DNA of 64,000 bases from JAKANT01 sp035502095. GTDB lineage: Bacteria; Pseudomonadota; Gammaproteobacteria; Burkholderiales; Burkholderiaceae_F. The notes under the pieces are model-generated. The model saw only the letters and a list, made by a program, of their open reading frames with translations. It had not been told where the DNA came from and did not search any database. Positions 60,717 to 64,000 of the stretch are shown piece by piece. Location: the NCBI GenBank assembly GCA_035502095.1, contig DATJUX010000028.1, positions 1 to 64,000 of the forward strand, read 5' to 3'. The translations under genes were made by a program, and so were the position numbers. How positions within the stretch are numbered: the first letter of the stretch is position 1; each line of letters begins with the position of its first letter.

Positions 60717-62030
60717 ATGAGCCACATCGAACGCCGGGATGTCCTGAAAGCCGCCGCCGCGAGCGCGACGGTCGGGCCAATGATCTGGGTGAAGGACGCC
60801 AGCGCGCAGTGGAGCAACCAGCCGGAGAAAGGCGCCAAGTTGCGCGTGCTGCGCTGGAGCCAGTTCGTCCAGGGCGACATCGACCAGTACATGGCGAACG
60901 TCAAGAAGTTTCAGGACAAATACGGTATCGAGGTGCGGGTCGACCGCGAGCTGTGGAACGACGTGACGCCGAAGGCGGCCGTGGCCGCGAACACCGGTGC
61001 CGGGCCGGACATCATCCTGTCGACCAACGACGACGCCAACCTGTATCCGGACAAGCTCGTCGACGTCAGCGATATCTGCGCGTACCTCGGCAAGAAATAC
61101 GGCGGCTTCTATCCGGTGTGCGATCCGTACCTGAAGCCGGACGGCAAGAAGTGGATCGGCGTTCCGCTCGGCGTGGCCGGCGTATGCCTCGTCTATCGCG
61201 AGAGCCACCTGAAGGCGGCGGGCTTCGACAAGTTCCCGCGCGACACCGACGGCTTCCTGAAGCTCTGCCAGGCGCTGAAGGAGAAGGGCACTCCGCCGGG
61301 TTTTGCGCTCGGCCACGCGACGGGGGACGCCAACACGTGGTGCAATTGGCTGTTGTGGTCCATGGGCGGCAAGGTTGTCGACACCAGCAACAAGGTCACG
61401 CTCGACAGCCCGGAGACACTGAAGGCGCTCGAGTTTGCCAAGGAGCTGTACGGCACCTTCATTCCGGGCACGCCGTCGTGGCTCGATCCGAGCAACAACA
61501 AGGCCTTCCTCGACGGCCAGATTTCGCTGACCAACAACGGCATCTCGATCTACTACGCCGCCAAGACGTCGAAGGACCCCAAGCTGCAGGAGATGGCCGG
61601 CGACATCAACCACGCCAACATGCCGATCGGGCCGATGGGCAAGCCGACCGAGTTCCAGCTCTTCTTCAACCAGATGATCTTCAAGTACACGAAGTACCCG
61701 AAGGCAGCCAAGGAGTTCCTGCGCTTCATGATGGAGGACGAGCAGATGAACCCGTGGGTGCAGGCCGCGATCGGCTACGTCACGCCGGCGCTGCAGGCCT
61801 ACGAGAAGCATCCGATCTGGACCTCGGATCCGAAGCACACGCCGTATCGCGATTCGATGAAGAACATGCTGCCGAGCGGGTACGCCGGGAAGATGGGCTA
61901 CGCATCGGCGGGGACGCTGGCCGATTTTGTCGTCGTCGACATGTTCGCCGAGGTCGCCACCGGCCAGCGCTCGCCCAAGGAGGCCGCCGAGCGCGCGCAG
62001 AAGCGCGCCGAGCGCTACTACAAAGTCTGA
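60717..62030 (+). CDS. Sugar ABC transporter substrate-binding protein (CUT1 type)
   Basis: A 437-residue binding protein of the SBP_bac_1 group. The N-terminal IERRDVLKAAAASATVG looks like a Tat signal, with cleavage near DASA-QWSN. The mature protein has LRVLRWSQFVQGD, GPDIILSTNDDA and a C-terminal helical tail. ATG 60717 has AGAAGGAG at good spacing. Unlike the YtfQ-like protein at 14481, this belongs to the oligosaccharide/glycerol-phosphate class. Confidence 0.9.
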   Translation: MSHIERRDVLKAAAASATVGPMIWVKDASAQWSNQPEKGAKLRVLRWSQFVQGDIDQYMANVKKFQDKYGIEVRVDRELWNDVTPKAAVAANTGAGPDIILSTNDDANLYPDKLVDVSDICAYLGKKYGGFYPVCDPYLKPDGKKWIGVPLGVAGVCLVYRESHLKAAGFDKFPRDTDGFLKLCQALKEKGTPPGFALGHATGDANTWCNWLLWSMGGKVVDTSNKVTLDSPETLKALEFAKELYGTFIPGTPSWLDPSNNKAFLDGQISLTNNGISIYYAAKTSKDPKLQEMAGDINHANMPIGPMGKPTEFQLFFNQMIFKYTKYPKAAKEFLRFMMEDEQMNPWVQAAIGYVTPALQAYEKHPIWTSDPKHTPYRDSMKNMLPSGYAGKMGYASAGTLADFVVVDMFAEVATGQRSPKEAAERAQKRAERYYKV

Positions 62031-62044
62031 TGCGGTAACGCAGG

Positions 62045-62959
62045 ATGGCCGCGCCGGGAGCGCTCGCGAGAGCGCTCGACAACCGTAACGTCCTCGGGCT
62101 CCTGTTCATGGTGCCCGCGGCGTTGCTGTTGCTGGTGTTTCTGACCTATCCGCTGCTGCTTGGCACGTATCTCGGTTTCACCGATGCCAAGATCGGCCGG
62201 CCCGGCAAATGGATCGGCCTCGAGAACTTCGAATTCCTGTTCGGTGACGACGTGGCGCAGCTTTCGCTTTTCAACACGTTCTTCTACACAGTGGTCGCCA
62301 GCGTGTTCAAGTTCGTGCTCGGCCTGTGGCTGGCGCTGCTCCTGAACAAGCACCTGCCGTTCAAGGCGTTGCTGCGTGCGATCGTCCTGCTGCCGTACAT
62401 CGTCCCGACGGCGTTGAGCGCCATCGCGTTCTGGTGGATCTACGACTCGCAGTTCTCCATCATCAGCTGGGCGCTCGAGCGGCTCGGCCTGATCGACCGC
62501 TACGTCGACTTCCTCGGCGACCCGTGGCTGGCGCGCTTCTCGACGATCGTGGCCAACATCTGGCGCGGCGTGCCGTTCGTCGCCATCTGCCTGCTGGCCG
62601 GCCTGCAGACGATCTCGCCCTCGTACTACGAAGCGGCGAGCCTGGACGGCGCCGGCCCCTGGCAGCAGTTCCGCTACGTGACGCTGCCGCTGCTGACCCC
62701 GATCATCGCCGTGGTGATGACGTTCTCGGTGCTGTTCACATTCACCGACTTCCAGCTCATCTACGTGCTGACGCGCGGCGGCCCGGTGAACGCGACGCAC
62801 CTGATGGCGACACTCAGTTTCCAGCGCGCGATCTCCGGCGGCGCCCTCGGCGAGGGCGCGGCCCTTGCCACTTCGATGGTGCCGTTCTTGCTCGCCGCGA
62901 TCCTGTTCTCGTACTTCGGGCTGCAGCGCCGCGCGTGGCAGCAGGGCGGCAGGGACTGA
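62045..62959 (+). CDS. Sugar ABC transporter permease (MalF/UgpA-like)
   Basis: A 304-residue inner-membrane permease with six main hydrophobic segments. The EAA loop is EAASLDGAGPWQQFRYVTLPLLTP. The N-terminal GLLFMVPAALLLLVFLTYPLLL and the periplasmic FTDAKIGRPGKW region are usual for CUT1 permeases. ATG 62045 lies 14 bases after the binding-protein stop with a short AGG. It pairs with the next permease. Confidence 0.92.
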   Translation: MAAPGALARALDNRNVLGLLFMVPAALLLLVFLTYPLLLGTYLGFTDAKIGRPGKWIGLENFEFLFGDDVAQLSLFNTFFYTVVASVFKFVLGLWLALLLNKHLPFKALLRAIVLLPYIVPTALSAIAFWWIYDSQFSIISWALERLGLIDRYVDFLGDPWLARFSTIVANIWRGVPFVAICLLAGLQTISPSYYEAASLDGAGPWQQFRYVTLPLLTPIIAVVMTFSVLFTFTDFQLIYVLTRGGPVNATHLMATLSFQRAISGGALGEGAALATSMVPFLLAAILFSYFGLQRRAWQQGGRD

Positions 62960-63847
62960 ATGAGCAGCGTCGTCACGTCCGGGCAGGCGGTCGACACGCA
63001 GGGCATGAACTACCTGATGTCGCTGCCGCGGCGCGTGGTCACCATCTACCTGCCGCTGGCGGCATTCCTGTTCGTGCTGCTGTTCCCGTTCTACTGGATG
63101 GTCGTCACCACGTTCAAGCCGGACGAGGAGCTGCTGTCGCACACCGGCAATCCGTTTTGGGTGCACAACCCGACCCTTGCGCACATCAAGAAGCTGTTGT
63201 TCGAGACGTCCTATCCGGAATGGCTGTGGAACACCATGCTCGTGGCCGTGGTGTCCACGTTCCTGTCGCTTGCCTGCAGCGTGCTTGCCGCATACTCGAT
63301 CGAGCGGCTGCGCTTCACCGGGTCGCGTTACGTCGGCATGGCGATCTTCCTCGCCTACCTGGTGCCGCCTTCGATCCTGTTCATCCCGCTGGCGACGATG
63401 GTCTACAAGCTCGGCCTGTTCGACACGCGGTTGGCGCTGATCCTGACCTACCCGACCTTCCTGATCCCGTTCTGCACCTGGCTCCTGATGGGGTACTTCC
63501 GCTCGATCCCGTTCGAACTGGAGGAGTGCGCTCTGATCGACGGCGCCAGCCGCTGGCAGATCCTGGTCAGGATCGTGCTGCCGCTCGCGGTGCCGGGGTT
63601 GATCTCGGCCGGCATCTTCGCCTTCACGCTGTCGTGGAACGAGTTCATCTATGCCTTGACGTTCGTGTCCTCGTCCGAGTTCAAGACGGTGCCGGTCGCG
63701 GTCGTCACGGAACTCGTCGAAGGCGACATCTATCACTGGGGCTCGCTGATGGCGGGCGCACTGTTCGGCTCCCTGCCGGTGGCGATCCTCTACTCGTTTT
63801 TCGTCGAATACTACGTGGCGGGAATGACGGGCGCGGTAAAGGAGTAG
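62960..63847 (+). CDS. Sugar ABC transporter permease (MalG/UgpE-like)
   Basis: A 295-residue permease, the MalG-like partner. The FYWMVVTTFKPDEEL start of the core, the EAA-type loop EECALIDGASRWQILVRIVLPLAVPG and the C-terminal FVEYYVAGMTGAVKE are characteristic. It begins directly after the TGA of the upstream permease with no gap. With this gene the dehydratase-ATPase-binding protein-permease-permease set is complete. Confidence 0.92.
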   Translation: MSSVVTSGQAVDTQGMNYLMSLPRRVVTIYLPLAAFLFVLLFPFYWMVVTTFKPDEELLSHTGNPFWVHNPTLAHIKKLLFETSYPEWLWNTMLVAVVSTFLSLACSVLAAYSIERLRFTGSRYVGMAIFLAYLVPPSILFIPLATMVYKLGLFDTRLALILTYPTFLIPFCTWLLMGYFRSIPFELEECALIDGASRWQILVRIVLPLAVPGLISAGIFAFTLSWNEFIYALTFVSSSEFKTVPVAVVTELVEGDIYHWGSLMAGALFGSLPVAILYSFFVEYYVAGMTGAVKE

Positions 63848-63871
63848 AACCCGGTCGCCGGCGGGCTGCCG

Positions 63872-64000
63872 TTATTCCTCGAGCTCGGCCTTGGCGAGCT
63901 CGACGTCGAGCTTCTCCATCGCGTCGCGCGCCTCGCACGCGGCCGCCTCTTCGTACAGCTTCTCGGCCTTCGCGAGTGCCTTCTTTCCTTCCAGCATCAC
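63872..64000 (-). CDS. Partial hypothetical protein (C-terminal end)
   Basis: The last 42 residues and stop (TAA, 63872-63874) of a minus-strand gene that continues beyond the right edge. The tail is a charged Ala/Glu/Lys-rich helix (KALAKAEKLYEEAAACEARD), coiled-coil-like. I cannot assign a family. It is convergent with the permease gene, 24 bases away. Confidence 0.5.
   Translation of the reverse strand: MMLEGKKALAKAEKLYEEAAACEARDAMEKLDVELAKAELEE

Overview
The window is one contiguous piece of a high-GC (mid-60s %) chromosome. The gene content points to a betaproteobacterium, most likely Burkholderiales in the broad sense. The clues are a Bug/TTT-type orphan solute-binding protein, a PhaZ depolymerase very like that of Ralstonia/Cupriavidus, a PHA granule-region protein, a stand-alone soluble RnfB next to nth, tandem DUF1631 proteins, DUF1841, and a protocatechuate 4,5-cleavage cluster ordered like the Comamonas pmd genes. 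Genes are dense, with many ATGA-type overlaps. I found no rRNA, tRNA, CRISPR array, prophage or intact insertion sequence.

Layout. (1) 1-9194: aromatic catabolism on the + strand: end of a ligK-type aldolase, a DUF1932 oxidoreductase, ligI, a tannase/feruloyl-esterase-family lipoprotein, ligA, ligB, ligC, an aldo/keto reductase, a Bug-type binding protein and pobA. (2) 9386-12208: small poorly characterised genes: a lipoprotein, two small membrane proteins, a VOC protein and a decayed acetyltransferase. (3) 12373-19117: a sugar-acid dehydratase (IlvD/Edd family) divergent from a complete YtfQRT-YjfF-like sugar ABC transporter. The shared 386-bp gap holds two operator-like repeats, and a strong intrinsic terminator lies between the binding protein and the ATPase. 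(4) 19301-25540: a minus-strand operon running from a decayed feruloyl-CoA synthase through a 4-hydroxybenzoyl-CoA thioesterase and a Liv-type ABC transporter (with a LivM-LivG fusion) to a MarR regulator. (5) 25820-35734: htpG with a heat-shock-like promoter, then two DUF1631 proteins around a spermidine-synthase-like protein, then an orphan PilB/GspE ATPase. (6) 35817-43816: amidase, GYD protein, a VWA/GNAT/MoxR group, two cytochromes c, DUF1841, nth and rnfB. (7) 43847-53617: storage-lipid and redox genes: phaZ, ferredoxin-NADP reductase, fdxA, pncB, an aminotransferase, an NhaD-like transporter, a PHA granule-region protein, an acyl-CoA-binding protein, a wax ester synthase/DGAT and AlaX. 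(8) 53776-57560: a tricorn-type protease and a DUF924 protein. (9) 57752-63847: a second sugar-acid dehydratase followed by a second complete sugar ABC transporter of the UgpC/MalK type. A partial minus-strand gene runs off the right end.

How the genes fit together. Two themes dominate. The first is lignin-type aromatics. The Liv transporter, thioesterase and former feruloyl-CoA synthase could supply 4-hydroxybenzoate. PobA makes protocatechuate from it, and LigAB, LigC, LigI and LigK degrade that to central metabolites. The tannase-family lipoprotein may release phenolic acids from esters. The second is sugar acids: two paralogous dehydratases, each beside its own transporter of a different ABC class. 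A third cluster combines PHA breakdown with wax ester/triacylglycerol synthesis. The best candidate for an undescribed system is the DUF1631 / spermidine-synthase-like / DUF1631 / PilB-like block at 28028-35734.
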